DNA of 64,000 bases, taken from positions 74,158,367 to 74,222,366 of the forward strand of contig OX638133.1 of NCBI GenBank assembly GCA_951804985.1, given 5' to 3'. Below are positions 49,438 to 61,242 of this stretch, piece after piece (positions within the stretch are counted from its first letter, which is position 1; every line of letters starts with the position of its first letter). Both the position numbers and the translations under genes were made by a program. The notes below the pieces were generated by a model that was not told where the DNA came from, ran no database searches, and worked only from the letters and a program-made list of their open reading frames with translations. Source of the stretch: Dryomyza anilis (Eukaryota > Arthropoda > Insecta > Diptera > Dryomyzidae).

Positions 49438-50647
49438 TCCTAAAAGTTAAAATCAATTTCAGCTTACAGAGTTTTAAAGAATTTTTCTTATAAATGTTCA
49501 AAATTGAAATTTATGTACCATGCATAGAATACAAACTAAAATAGTAAAAAAATTGTTTCTTGTGAAAAGTACAGAAACTATATCCAGAATTTTAAAAAAT
49601 GCAATATCTTAAAAAATTTACGGGGAAATTTCAACTCAAAGTGAAAAAATCAAATTCAATAATTTATACTATTCGAAAATTTCGAATAAAAAAAAAAATA
49701 TATTATTCATACTATTAATAAAAAAAAATATATTTCAAAACAAAAAGTGGCCTAGATACTAAAAACCAAAAACAAAATTCAATTTTGTTCTTGTAAATAA
49801 AGACCTTATATATTGTATATATTCAGTGGAATGTCGTTAAGTCAATATTTCGAAAATATCAAGTTAAGTATGCCACTATAATAAAAACGTACTCATCTTT
49901 ACGATGCAATAGTCCTCGGAGTCCTACACCTTTCCAAACCGAAGATATTAGAAATGAAAAATCACTAACTACAAAATTAAAAAAATTCAGTTCAGTGAAA
50001 ATAACTCAATTCCACAATTATCTCTTAAAAAATGTCCAATCACATACGTTTAGGACTTAAACTATAGAAGAAGATTTACATGGGCATTCATCAATTTCCG
50101 CTGTATAATAGCAGCAAAATCTAAACGGTCGATATTTACTTTTAGTATACTAAAACCATATTTATTCAATTTCCAATCAAACAAAAAAGAAAACGAATTC
50201 CAAAATACTCGCTACAACAAAAAAGATACAGAGATTTGACCGATGCTAAACATCTCTGAACCACTGTGTGGCGCTACTACCTACAATGTCAAATTTCCGA
50301 GAATAAAAATTTGCTTAAAAAAGCCTCTAACAAAAAATGCACTACTGAACTCTAAAGTATTAAGTGCATTTTGCAATGACAGTCCACAATATTATAGTGT
50401 AGTCTCTCTAGCGACTTCACTTCACTGCAGTATTTGTTTCATTGGTGTCAAGTAGTGTCAAGAGATTCAATATGTTTTGGAAAGCAAAACGAAATGCCAC
50501 TACTGTCGCTGAAAAATGCTGAAAAGTGTAGTGAGTGAGCGGAACGAGTAATGAGTGAGAAGACGGACATTGGAAATAACAACAAATCTGCTGATTGGCG
50601 TTCGACGGCAGTAATGTTGTAGTATTTTTTTGTTTATGAAAAATAGG
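49438..50647. other. Noncoding DNA with dispersed-repeat piece at 49900-50100
   Basis: The 49900-50100 part is the inverted partner of 34850-35060 (AAACCGAAGATATTAGAAAT; AAATTCAGTTCAGTGAAAAT). The stretch 50240-50600 is of mixed composition with no convincing exon (a 70-codon frame at 50243-50455 is isolated). Confidence 0.4.
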
Positions 50648-51285
50648 TGTGCTGCATCCAAATTTGTTAACGATAAATTTCTATCGGGTAAAGTTTTTAA
50701 AAAAAAAATTTGTAAATTCTGGTGCTTTGCCCATTATACATTTTTTTACTATTACGGCATATTGTTTGGGATTTTTATGGTGTAATTGGGTTTATAAGTA
50801 ATATAATGGTCGTAGAATTGACCACAAACAATTTCACTAAAAAAAATTAAACAGAACATCAAAGAAAATTATGATATTGTGGGTGTTTCCTACTTCAAGG
50901 ACGATGCGCTGCCACAAGATTTGTTTTAAAAATGATGAAATTTTTGGAGGGCATTAATAGATTAGAAATCTATTTTATTGAGCTTATTCTGATCCTAATC
51001 ACAATATTTTTTTACCATAAACACAAATTTATATTTCTTAAAGACATTTTTTACCTTCGTTTGCAATTCGCGAGAACAGGACGATATTTTTCATTTCTAA
51101 AATTTTATGATGGAAATTCTAGGACCATTATGTAACTTTTAAGACCATTAAGAAAACTTAAAGCAATATGATGGAATCAGTAAAAAATTGTATAATGGGC
51201 AAAGCACCAGAATTTAGGATTTTTATTACAAAAACTATACCTGATAGAAATTTATAGTTAACAAATTTGGATTCAGCTCAAACAC
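50648..51285. mobile_element. Foldback element with arms of about 180 bases
   Basis: The left arm (TGCATCCAAATTTGTTAACG, GGTGCTTTGCCCATTATACA, AATATAATGGTCGTAGAATT) reappears reverse-complemented at about 51090-51280 (TGTATAATGGGCAAAGCACC; GTTAACAAATTTGGATTCAG). The interior is AT-rich. The exact ends and target duplication are not determined. A SINE lies directly to its right. Confidence 0.65.
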
Positions 51286-51300
51286 ATACAAAAACAATTA

Positions 51301-51606
51301 TAATAATAATAGTTTTGCACTACGGTTCTATAAGAATTTAGGCCGAGCTCTCTCACCATTTTGATCTGTGCGTGTTATATTTGTACTCATAGTGGTGGGA
51401 CCTACAGTTTATTGCCGAATCCGAACGGTGGGTGAGAGCTTTTCATAGGCAATGTTTTACTCTCGTAGGTTTGCCATTTACTGCCGAGAGGTAGCGCGGT
51501 ATAGAAAAATGTTTCTTTGAAAAGATGTTGTTAGCCCCAGTCCAGGCTTGAACCGGGGACCTTTCGGCTCGCAGTCCAACGCACTAACCACTGAGCTACC
51601 GCGGCT
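51301..51606 (-). mobile_element. tRNA-derived SINE, copy 3 (full length, well preserved)
   Basis: Same head, body and (TTA)n tail as the copies at 18070 and 36230. The minus strand reads GTAGCCGCGGTAGCTCAGTG ... GGTTCAAGCCTGG. It is flanked by a 14-base direct repeat TACAAAAACAATTA (51287-51300, 51606-51619), of which the first bases may belong to the SINE head. Good preservation and an intact target duplication indicate a fairly recent insertion. Confidence 0.88.
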
Positions 51607-51752
51607 ACAAAAACAATTACGTGTCAAAATAACCACCCATTCCGATTTTAGAATGGTTTAACCAAAGAAAATGTCGATTTTTTTTGTGCTTTTTCAAATT
51701 CAAGGACGATGCGCGAGCATAATATTTTATTCAAAATTGATGAAATTTTAGA

Positions 51753-51934
51753 GGTCAATAGTACAATAATTGATGTAATAGTATACAAAAAATAAATCTT
51801 TTCATATAAACTCAATGGCAATGTAATGGTATTTTCTAGTATTTAATGGTATTTTCCGATTAAAATAATGATTTATCCTATTGACTATTTTTAATAGTAT
51901 AAAACTATTATTTATATTGTATTTTTTCTGGGTG
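51753..51934. mobile_element. TA-flanked MITE, CACYCAG family, truncated copy 3
   Basis: Matches the reverse complement of 34629-34847 (TAATAGTATACAAAAAATAA; TGGTATTTTC; end ATTTTTTCTGGGTG followed by TA at 51935). The other end is missing: homology starts at GTCAATAG. Confidence 0.7.
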
Positions 51935-52142
51935 TAATAGATATCTACAATCTCTAATTTTATGAGTCTATTACGAACCAAATAAAAGTTCATGTAGATG
52001 ATAAAAAAATATGGATTTAAGGGTTTTTTAACTTTATCTGCAATGCACGAACATATGAATTTTTTGTGGTAAACTCTAGCAGCATATTTTGAAATAAAAA
52101 TAAAAGTTTGGTTTCGATCCGCCCTAGTGGGCATTCATCATA

Positions 52143-52397
52143 TCGTCGTTGTATATCCAAAAGTCACCAAATACATTTTCAAAATTCCAAATATTCATTT
52201 ACAAAAATCTTTATATATCTGTCAGTTTTTAAATCGATGATTTCAATTTTTTTCCAAATGATAAGAAAATGTAAATCTAACAATTGATATTTCAACTTTA
52301 AAAATGCAACAATTACTTTTTATAATATTAATCTACAAACTCGAAATTTAATTTTTTCAAAAAATGTATTTGGTGATTTTTCGTTCTACTACGACGA
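52143..52397. mobile_element. MITE, TCGTCG family, copy 2
   Basis: 255 bp, ends TCGTCGTTGTATATCCAAAA and TTTTTCGTTCTACTACGACGA (inverted over about 30 bases), flanked by TA on both sides (52141-52142, 52398-52399). The interior is colinear with 40109-40365. The clean TA duplication fixes the family boundary. Confidence 0.82.
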
Positions 52398-52399
52398 TA

Positions 52400-54189
52400 T
52401 TATGATTATCTTATAAATTTTCACTTTGTTCTATATATCAATACTGTTACTAAATGATGTAATTTTTCCCATTGTGCAAGCATTGAATAAAAGTAAATGA
52501 GACGCAAGCCAATTCAGCGCACTGAAGCAGTGTGCGAGAAAGAGATGGATGATCAACGATTATTGCACATCATTAAAGATTTATGCACTACAACTACGTC
52601 CTGCTTGTGCTTTGTTTTGACACTACTTGTGCTTTGTTGTTTTGAGCAATACTTTCATTTGATTTTTAAGCATAGAGTCGGCGACAGTAAATGACTTGAA
52701 ATAAATGCCTTGAAGTAGGTTTCAAATTCATTTGTGCAGATGTCTAATGGACATCGCTAAATCGACTCGGGAGGTCACACTAATTAATTGTACCTGGTTT
52801 TGTTTCAAAAATATACAGAATTTAAACGGTATCGACATTCATTGTGCCTAGGGGTTACAATACTGTATAATTTAGTATTGTTTACAATATTATATCTATT
52901 ATGTCTGTATGGTAGACAACAAGGAAGTCTTAAAAATGTCGCCAATTTGTAATAATTACAAAATTTATATACGCTCACCCACACATAATACATAAAACAT
53001 AAAAATCTCACATATTCCAGAGCCAGCGACCAAACATTGACAAAAGAACAAAAAGAATAAATAAAATAATCTACACAGTAGTGTCATTAAAATTTGCACT
53101 TGGCTGCTGGAAATGCTTTTTAATGGCTGGCAACACTGGCCATAAAAATTTGTCAAAATAGCTAACAATAATAGTCACAAAAACTACTACACTGGCCGCT
53201 GCTGCTGTAAGTGATGTCTGTTTTTAAGACGATGATGCCGCCGTCATTACTCAAAGATAATTTGTATGTGATTTTATTGAGAATCTCAAATTTTATGCAG
53301 CAACCAAGCAATTTTTCGGCAGTTTTGTTATTATAAAAATGTATAAAATAAAGAAGATAATATAGAAAAAAAATGAAATGTAAAATATAAAAACAATTTC
53401 AATAAATATAAATAAAATATGCTGCAAAAACAAACAGCAGCCTACGTAAAGGCTGTGCTCACAATAAAAAAAATAGTTTTTTGTCCTTAGTTTTTCTAAT
53501 GTATTTCGCACTTCGTCCCATGCGTGTTTTATTATACATCCCCCTCCATCAAAAGGATTTCGTTACAAATACAAAGAATGCCAAGTTTTGTGCCCACTGC
53601 GCTGCTCTTTAAAATCTTTTTCATGTTGGCAACATGTTTATGAGTTTCACTTAACTGTTGCCAGTTGTCGTTGCCGCCATTTCCGCCGCTCGACGCAAAG
53701 ATGGCGGCGCGTCTGCTGCTTACTCTGAAGGACTCTGTAGAACTCTTAGGCGCTGCAGGCAGTAGGCGGAAAAAGGCGACGGCTGAATGGCAGCAAGTGT
53801 CCCTTTTAATGCGCGCTCCTTACTAACGTTGTGAGTTATTGTTTAAGCTGCGCGGGACGGTGGCGTTTGCTCGGTTTTATGACCTTTGCCATGGCCGGAC
53901 ATAGTAGTCTCAAAGATATTAAATTTTTTATGTGGCTAGACATCTGCGTTGGCAGTATTAGTAGCGGGTTTAATGAAAGAGGGCTACTTGAAAAAAATTA
54001 AAATTAACTTAAAAAAAAATAAAAATAGTTAAAACAAAAATATATATTCAAAAATAAAAAAAAACATTGTTGTTTTTGTCGAATATTTTTTTTTTTTGTA
54101 AAATGGTGATTTCGACCATTGCGTTCTCATTGTCGTCCAAAATTTTTTTTTAACAAAATTTTTTTTTTCGAAATTTTTCGAACATTGTT
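52400..54189. other. Noncoding DNA with a GC-rich patch
   Basis: No supported gene. About 53640-53910 is clearly GC-richer (CCGCCATTTCCGCCGCTCG, ATGGCGGCGCGTCTGCTGC), and a short frame there (ATG at about 53701) is not supported by splice sites or length. It could be a promoter or the 5' exon of a gene not otherwise visible. A small piece of the dispersed fly repeat (ATCGCTAAATCGACTCGGGA) lies at about 52752. Confidence 0.35.
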
Positions 54190-55525
54190 GTTGTGTGGCA
54201 CCCCCCATAGAAGATACATTTTATATTACGTGTACGTCAACAGTTATTATTGTGTTATCAAGATATTTCACACCAGGTTTCTTTTTCACACCAGGTTTCC
54301 AAAATTCTTCAAACTCATCACACCAAAATTCCCAACATTAAAATTCACAATACTAAAATTCATCACACTAAAACTCACCACATTAAAACTCATCACAATA
54401 AAATTCACCACACAAAAATTCACCACACTAAAACTCACGACAATAAATCTCACCTAAAAACCACCACACTAAAACTCAGCACACTAAAATTCACCACACT
54501 AAAACATACTACAAAAAATTCACCAGACTAAAACTTACCAAACCCATACTCACCACACCGAAACTCACCACATTAAAACATCTACTGTGAAAAACTCTAC
54601 GGGGAAAAATTCTACGGGAAATAATTATACTGGGAACAATTCTACCGGGATGAATTCTATGGGAAGAATTCTACCGGGAAGAATTCTACGGGAAAGAATT
54701 TTACGGGGAATATTTCTACTGGGAAGAATTATACGGCGAAATGTTCTACGGGGAAGAATTTTAAGGAGAAGCGCACTCTGAGAAAGAATTGTCTTTGAGA
54801 AAAGTTATTATGGAGGAGAATTATTATTTGGTTACTATATTTATAAAACCAATAACAAAAAATTTCAACAGCTAAGCACGAGCCCCTCATATAAATAATA
54901 AAAATATTTTTTAAATTAATAAAATCGCTCCATATCTTTGAATTTACAAAGTGTTGCCATCTTCTGGCACGACAATAAAACTCACCACAATAAAATTCAC
55001 CACACTAAAACTCACCACACTAAAATTCACCACACTAAAATTCACCACACTAATATTCACCACACTAAAACTCACCAAACCCATACTCACCACACTAAAA
55101 TTCACCACACTAAAACTCACCACACTAAAACTCACCAAAAATTCTAAGGGAAATAATTCTACAGGGAACAATTCCACCGGGATGAATTCTACGCGAAGAA
55201 TTCTACCGGGAAGAATTCTACGGGAAAGCGTTCTATGGGGAAGAATTTTACGGGAAATATTTCTACTGGAAAGAATTCTACGGCGAAATGTTCTACGGGG
55301 AAGAATTATAAGGGGAAGCGCAGTCTGAGAAAGAATTGGCTTTGAGAAAAGTTATTATGGCGGAGAATTATTATTTGGTTACTACATTTATAAAACCAAT
55401 AAAAAACTTCAACAGCTAAGCACGCGCCCGTCATATAAATAATTAAAATGTTTTATATTAAACAAATAGCTCAATATCTTTGAATTTACAAAATCTTGGC
55501 ACGAGTCGTGCACGGGTCCAGCTAG
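54190..55525 (+). mobile_element. Helitron-like element, copies 2 and 3 in tandem
   Basis: Two consecutive modules. Module 1: array A CACCACACTAAAACT (about 54285-54570), array B GAATTCTACGGGGAA (about 54578-54775), tail to about 54958. Module 2: array A (about 54965-55137), array B (about 55135-55320), tail, terminal hairpin GCACGAGTCGTGC (55499-55511), then ACGGGTCCAG and CTAG at 55522-55525 before T. The first module breaks off at GGCACGA, the first arm of that hairpin, and passes directly into array A of the second. The left edge is approximate (GTGGCACCCCCCATAGA resembles internal sequence of the 61243-62475 copy). Confidence 0.7.
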
Positions 55526-55539
55526 TAATAAAATGTACT

Positions 55540-57440
55540 CGAAATTTAAAATTTCACTCAATTAATTCAAAATATAAATTTTCACTCAAACTCCACATCT
55601 AAATGTACACTCTAATTTAAAATTTCACTCAAAATTTAAAAATTCACCAAAAATTTAAGATTTCACTCAAAATTTAAAATTTCAATCAATATTAATAAAT
55701 TCATTAAAAATTTAAAACTTCACTCAAAATTTAAAATTTCACTTAAAATTTAAAATTTCACTCAAAATTAAAATTTCACAAAATTTTAAATCAAAATTAA
55801 ATCTACAATATAAATTTTCACTCATATATTAATTTTGAAAAAAAATATAATTCTCACTTAAAATTTTATTTTTCACTGATTATTTAATTTTTCATTTAAA
55901 ATTGAAATTTGTTCCCAAAATATAAATTTTCACTCAAAAGGTTAAATTCCCTCACATTTTAACTTAAAATTTTCCCATTTTCACTCAAAGTTATAATTTT
56001 CACTCAAAATTCGAATTTAGACGAAAACCAGTTGGGAAGGTTAGATCACATGGGAAATTTTATAGTAATTTTATTATGATAGTTAGGATTATCAAAATTA
56101 TAGTCGGTCTAAGCCGACTATAAATACCCTACACATATGTGTGGTTACCATTCAAAGTGATATATAAGTCACCAGGGTATACGAATCCTGAAAATAACTA
56201 CAAACTTTCCATCCCTGAAGAATTTTCATTCATTTGATACCCATATTTACAAATGGGTAGGTGTACCGAATTTCGATTTTTTTCTTTGGGAACCACAAGT
56301 CGATTCGCGGGAAAACATTATTTTCATGTATTTGTCATTAAGTCAATATATATTTGACCAAAAAAGTTTACCTACGCACGTAAACAGTAAAATTGAGCTG
56401 TAGATGTTAATTTTATATGAGGTATTTTAATATAAATGGTCTGATCAGATGTCACAATGAACCGATCTAGCCAATTTTCGCACATACAGCGTAGGTATAT
56501 AAGTTATTAGTTTCATTCATCTAGCTCTTCAATTTTTTAAGTAGTAGGGATTTCAACAGACAGACAGACAGCCAGACGGACGGACAGACTTCGCTAAATC
56601 GACTCAGAAGATCATGCTGATCAAGAATTTATATATGCTTTTCCATACCGGAGATGCTTCCTTCTGGGTGTTACAAACGGCGTACCAAACTGAATATACC
56701 CTTTCACTCTTAGTGTAGGGTATAAATATTAATTTTAAATCATTAACTTATCACTAAAATTTTAATTCACCTAAAAATTTATTTTTAAACACCATATTTA
56801 AAATATTGCTCAAACTTAATAATTTCACTCAAAAGTTAAAATTTCACTCAAAACTTAAAATTTCCGTCAAAATTTAAAATTTCACTCAAAATTTAAAATT
56901 TCATTAAAAACTTAAAATTTCACTCAAAATTTTAAATTTCATTCAATTTACTAATGTTCACTCAATATTTAATTTTTCACTAAAAATTTAAATTTTTTCT
57001 CAAGATTTAAATTTTAACTAAAAATTCAAATTTTTGACACTTAATTTAAATTATCATTCTAATTTAAAATTTCACTTCAAATTTAAAATTTCATTCAAAA
57101 TTTTTTAAATTCCACTCAAAATATAAAATTAAAACTTTAATTTAAATATTTATATTTACTCACAATGTTCATTTTTGAAAAAAAAATTTTTTTTTCACTC
57201 AATATATAATTTTTCAATCAGAATTCAAATTTTTCTCAATATACAAATTTTCATTCAAAAGTTAAAATTTTGACTCAAAACTAAAATTTACATTAAAATT
57301 CTATATTTTCGTTTGTAAAATATAATTTTCATTTAAATTCGATATATTTAAATTTAATTTTTAATTTAATTTTTTTTAGAGATTGAAATTTTTACTAAAT
57401 GAAATGTTGACAACATACATATTAAAATGAGAAGTTTTCA
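55540..57440. repeat. Second ACTCAAAATTTAAATTTTC-type array, interrupted
   Basis: The same degenerate word family as 6690-9480, here mostly TTTCACTCAAAATTTAAAA, on both sides of a dispersed-repeat insertion (56023-56722). It ends about 350 bases before the receptor start codon. Confidence 0.75.
56023..56722 (-). mobile_element. Dispersed fly repeat with TATACCCTACAC ends, copy 3
   Basis: Reverse orientation relative to 24282-25103: AGTTGGGAAGGTTAGATCAC at the left, AGTCGGTCTAAGCCGACTATA, then ACAGACAGACAGCCAGACGG, CTGATCAAGAATTTATATAT and TGTAGGGTATA at the right. The interior is diverged from copy 1. Confidence 0.7.
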
Positions 57441-57729
57441 CTAATTTAAATTTTCCCAAAAAAAATGCTATTGGTCAACACTATGCGACATTGCATGTCG
57501 CAAGCCTAAAAAACAAATATTTAAATAGTTTTTTAATTTTTGCAGATTTCCACGTAGCACATTGCATATTCATCGCGATTCGACTGCCATTCGCTAGCAA
57601 ACATGTTGACCCACGTTGCATCCTTTAATGACAAACACAAACAAGGCTGCATTTTCAGGAGCACATCCTGCGCTAACAAGCCACCAATGTCAATAGCACC
57701 ACATGCGATCACGTGCTGCGTGCCAACGC

Positions 57730-57737
57730 TATAAAAA
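57730..57737 (+). promoter_or_regulatory. TATA box of the ionotropic receptor gene
   Basis: TATAAAAA lies about 65 bases before the first ATG (57795). This places transcription start near 57760 and gives a very short 5' UTR. TCGGTTGG at about 57766 resembles the fly downstream promoter element word, but its spacing fits a start site nearer 57740, so it is not called. Confidence 0.55.
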
Positions 57738-57794
57738 CCCTCCAACACCTAGGTGCCGCAAGTATTCGGTTGGTGAAAAGCGCGCGTGAAACAC

Positions 57795-60790
57795 ATGCAC
57801 AAAATGGCGACAACAGCGCTAGTCGCCATTTTAAATTTTTTGCTATGCCTCGTCGTGACACATAGCATTGTCAATCCGAATCAGCAGAGCTCCAATACGG
57901 TCATCTACGTACGCAAACCAAACGAGATTGGACCAACCGCATGGAACGCAGGCGTAAAGTGTCTCGACACCTTCAGCACTTTGTATTTTCAACGCAAGGA
58001 GCGTTTCACGCGCTCCTACAACATCATGTTGACGAGCGCCAGCAACATGTCGACACCGGCCGCACAAATTCAAGATGGCTTCTTGCGTCTGGTCAACGAG
58101 GCCATCAGTGAGGTGCCGGTGCAACGTGAAATCTTTCAATTGCGTGTCGTCTCCGATGCCAATGCATATGTTGTATACAGAATAAAGTATGGTGAACTGT
58201 TGCTCACCGATTTCTATGTCATTGTCATCGATAAATTGTCGCGTTTGCATCGTTTGATGCGTGACTTTGTGAGTCGCACGCGTTCGTGGAATCCGGGTGC
58301 TAAGTTTCTGGTGCTCTTCCATCATATCGATAAACGCGAGCAGGAGCTCACGATAACGCATGCCATATTCGATGAACTGCTCGACGAGTATTTTATAAAT
58401 CGCGTTGGCATACTTTACGCCATCAATATGACGACGTACACCTTTTGGACCAATGACTACTACAACAATGTGAAGTGTCGCCATACGAGCCTGCGTCGCA
58501 TTGGTGAGTGCCGCAATGGCGAGGCATATCCTAGTTTGGCTACTGTTAATAGGAGCATGATCGCGTACTTCCGGAGTATAAATCTGGAGAATTGCACCTT
58601 CAATATGTGTACCTCGATATCGGCACCGTTTGTGGAGCGTGACTGTGTGGCAGGCATTGAACTGCGGATAATTGGAATTATTAAAAATCGTTTAAAATTT
58701 CTGGTATGTATTACTTCCATTGAGTTTGTTCCTTAGATCTTTTCCTCATTTGGTTCCATCTTAGTTCGTTAATACAATACTTCTTTTATTCCTATTCTTT
58801 GTCCGTCTTTACGGCATTTTTGCTTTTCAACGTTTACAGTTTTTCCTTTCTACGTTTTTTCTGTTTTTACCTTTATACAGCTTTACTTATTTCCTTCTTT
58901 CCTTCTTTCCTTCTTTCCTTCTTTCCTTCTTTCCTTCTTTCCTTCTTTCCTTCTTTCCTTCTTTCCTTCTTTCCTTCTTTCCTTCTTTCCTTCTTACCTT
59001 CTTTCCTTCTTTCCTTCTTTCCTTCTTTCCTTCTTTCCTTCTTTCCTTCTTTCCTTCTTTCCTTCTTTCCTTCTTTCCTTCTTTCCTTCTTTCCTTCTTT
59101 CCTTCTTTCCTTCTTTCCTTCTTTCCTTCTTTCCTTCTTTCCTTCTTTCCTTCTTTCCTCCTTTCCTCCTTTCCTCCTTTCCTCCGTTCCTTCTTTTCTC
59201 TTTGTCTTCTTCATTCTTCCACTTTCGTTAACCCAACTTCGGATCAACCTGGTTCTTCGTCGAAGGTTTACGTTCAAGGTTTGTTTATCTCTATGATTAC
59301 TTTTTTTTCAAGATTAATCAAACCTGCGAAGAAGATTCACGTGGCGTCCTCGACGAGTTCGGCAATTGGACCGGTCTCTTGGCCAGACTCAATGAGCGCT
59401 ACTGTGACTTCATACTTGGCGGTTTCTATCCGGATAACGATGTAACAGACAGTTTTTGGGTCAGCGATTGCTATCTATCCGACAGTCATACATGGTTCGT
59501 CAAGTTAGCTGCCCCACGTCCGGCATGGAGAGCACTATATTCCATTTTTCAAATTGAAACATGGGGTTGTTTTATGTTAGTACTCATTATTACCTGGATA
59601 TTTTGGTATTTCTTTGCGAATATACTACACGAACCATTAGCGCAACGCGATTTCTCACTTGCTGTTATTAATTCGATCGGTTTGACAATCGGTGCTGCGG
59701 TATACGAACGTCCGAACTACAATGCATCACGTGTGTTTTATATTGCACTCACACTATATGGTTTGAATGCGGTAACTATATATACATCAAACCTGATATC
59801 GGTCTTTACGAATCCGGGTTTTCAGCACCAGATCCACAATATACATGAGGTGGTGGCAGCGGGCATACCGTTTGGTTGTTTTCTACTATTCCTTTGAGAG
59901 TAACTTTTTAACATTCGGTCTTCTATATTATTTGACTACAGGTGGACTTGAGGAGAATCGGGACTGGTTCGAGAATGATGCCGATATGTGGATATTTAAG
60001 AACTACAATATTTCGCATGAATATGATCCAAATACCGTGAATCTGATGGCGGTCAAAAATGGAGAACGCGTCATACTCAGCAGTCGCATGTATATTTTGC
60101 AAAACAATATCTCCGATGATATATACGCTTTTAAGAGTAATGTTTTTTCGAGTCCGCTGCAAATTATTATGAAGCCCGGTTTTCCATTTATATACGACAT
60201 CAACTGGAAAATTCGACAAATGCGTGATGCGGGTTTCTTTACAAAGATTGATAATGATTTTCAATTTAATAACACAATACTGAATCGTATTGTAAAAATG
60301 CGTCCGGTTTTTCAAGGTATGGCATATTTAAAGAAGGGCAATCAGTTTTTAATTATTAACTTTCTACACAGACTCTGCCATAGTCTTGACAACGGAAAAT
60401 CTACAAGGTCCTTTTGTGATACTCATGTTGGGTGTTTCGTGCAGCACTTTCTTTTTTATGTGTGAACTCTATGTTTTTTGGTGTTTAGCACCATGTGTCA
60501 AAAGAAAATTCGACTGGGAATTGGGCGCAGCTAAAGTACGAAATGTCCACTCTGGTCCACATATGATAGGTTTACGTCGAACTCCGACAAAAGTAAAGAA
60601 CAAACAACGTGTAATGAAAATAAAACCAAGTAATAATAAGATGATTGCTAAGAAAAGAGAAAATGCGAAAAATAATAAGAAATCTCCAAAGAAAGAAAAC
60701 GATATTTTAGAACATAACATAAACGTCTGGCAGAATGTGCGATTTACACCGGTAAAACGGCGCATTATAATACTGAAAGATGAACCATAG
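57795..60790 (+). CDS. Divergent ionotropic receptor (IR), complete, 4 exons
   Basis: Exons 57795-58703, 59313-59874, 59942-60316 and 60372-60790 (TAG) join in phases 0, 1, 1 with GT-AG sites and give 754 residues. A signal peptide (MHKMATTALVAILNFLLCLV) is followed by an extracellular region with several N-glycosylation sites, a ligand-binding lobe S1 (to about residue 383), M1 about 387-407, a pore segment about 418-433, M3 about 442-470 (YTSNLISVFTNP, the IR-type counterpart of YTANLAAFLT), lobe S2 (about 491-627), M4 about 628-652 (ENLQGPFVILMLG), and an unusually long Lys-rich cytoplasmic tail of about 100 residues. This is the glutamate-receptor-derived IR fold. Divergent IRs are ligand-gated cation channels of fly gustatory and other sensory neurons (family knowledge). 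The start is ATG 57795; ATG 57804 is possible. Exact orthology to a Drosophila Ir gene is not assigned. Confidence 0.93.
58891..59190. repeat. Microsatellite (CCTTCTTT)n in receptor intron 1
   Basis: About 300 bases of an 8-base unit CCTTCTTT with rare changes (one TTACC unit near 58995, CCTCCTTT variants at the right end). It forms a long pure-pyrimidine strand about 120 bases upstream of the intron acceptor at 59312. The 165- and 134-codon frames across it are artefacts. Confidence 0.95.
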
Positions 60791-60922
60791 GGTAATATTT
60801 TAAGGTCTACGTTGTGTCACTGGAAACAAGTTTGTTGTACAAAATATACATATTTTATATAAGTATTTGATTTTACTTTATGTTTTGAGAACCCGGAAAT
60901 ATTGAATGGGTCTTTTATACCA

Positions 60923-60928
60923 AATAAA
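60923..60928 (+). terminator. Polyadenylation signal of the ionotropic receptor
   Basis: AATAAA about 130 bases after the stop codon at 60788-60790, the first such word downstream in the 3' UTR. Confidence 0.55.
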
Positions 60929-61242
60929 GCTATTTACTAAATTTATTATCTAAATTTAAAATATATAGTATGTTAATATTTTAATAATTGAATGTACATA
61001 TCGTAATTAATATTAGTTTTATAACATTTATAATAAATGAACTTTATAGCACAATGAAAACTCAAGTTCTAGTTTCTACCATGAGTTGACAAAACTGATG
61101 TGGAGAATGGGACTGAAGATAGTATTGAATGTGGATTGATTATTCCAGACAAGGTTGAGTATTAGGATATCCATAGTCCTTTATATAGAAAATTTTACAT
61201 TGAATCTGGTATAGACGAAAGGCATCCATTTCTATATATGTT
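60929..61242. other. AT-rich intergenic spacer
   Basis: Nothing recognisable between the receptor 3' end and the Helitron-like element. Confidence 0.4.

Noticed and set aside
57843..58484. Minus-strand open frame of 213 codons
   Set aside because: It lies exactly antisense to exon 1 of the ionotropic receptor, whose plus-strand protein has a signal peptide and family motifs. The antisense frame has none.
58799..59296. Plus 165-codon and minus 134-codon frames
   Set aside because: Both are translations of the (CCTTCTTT)n microsatellite in an intron.
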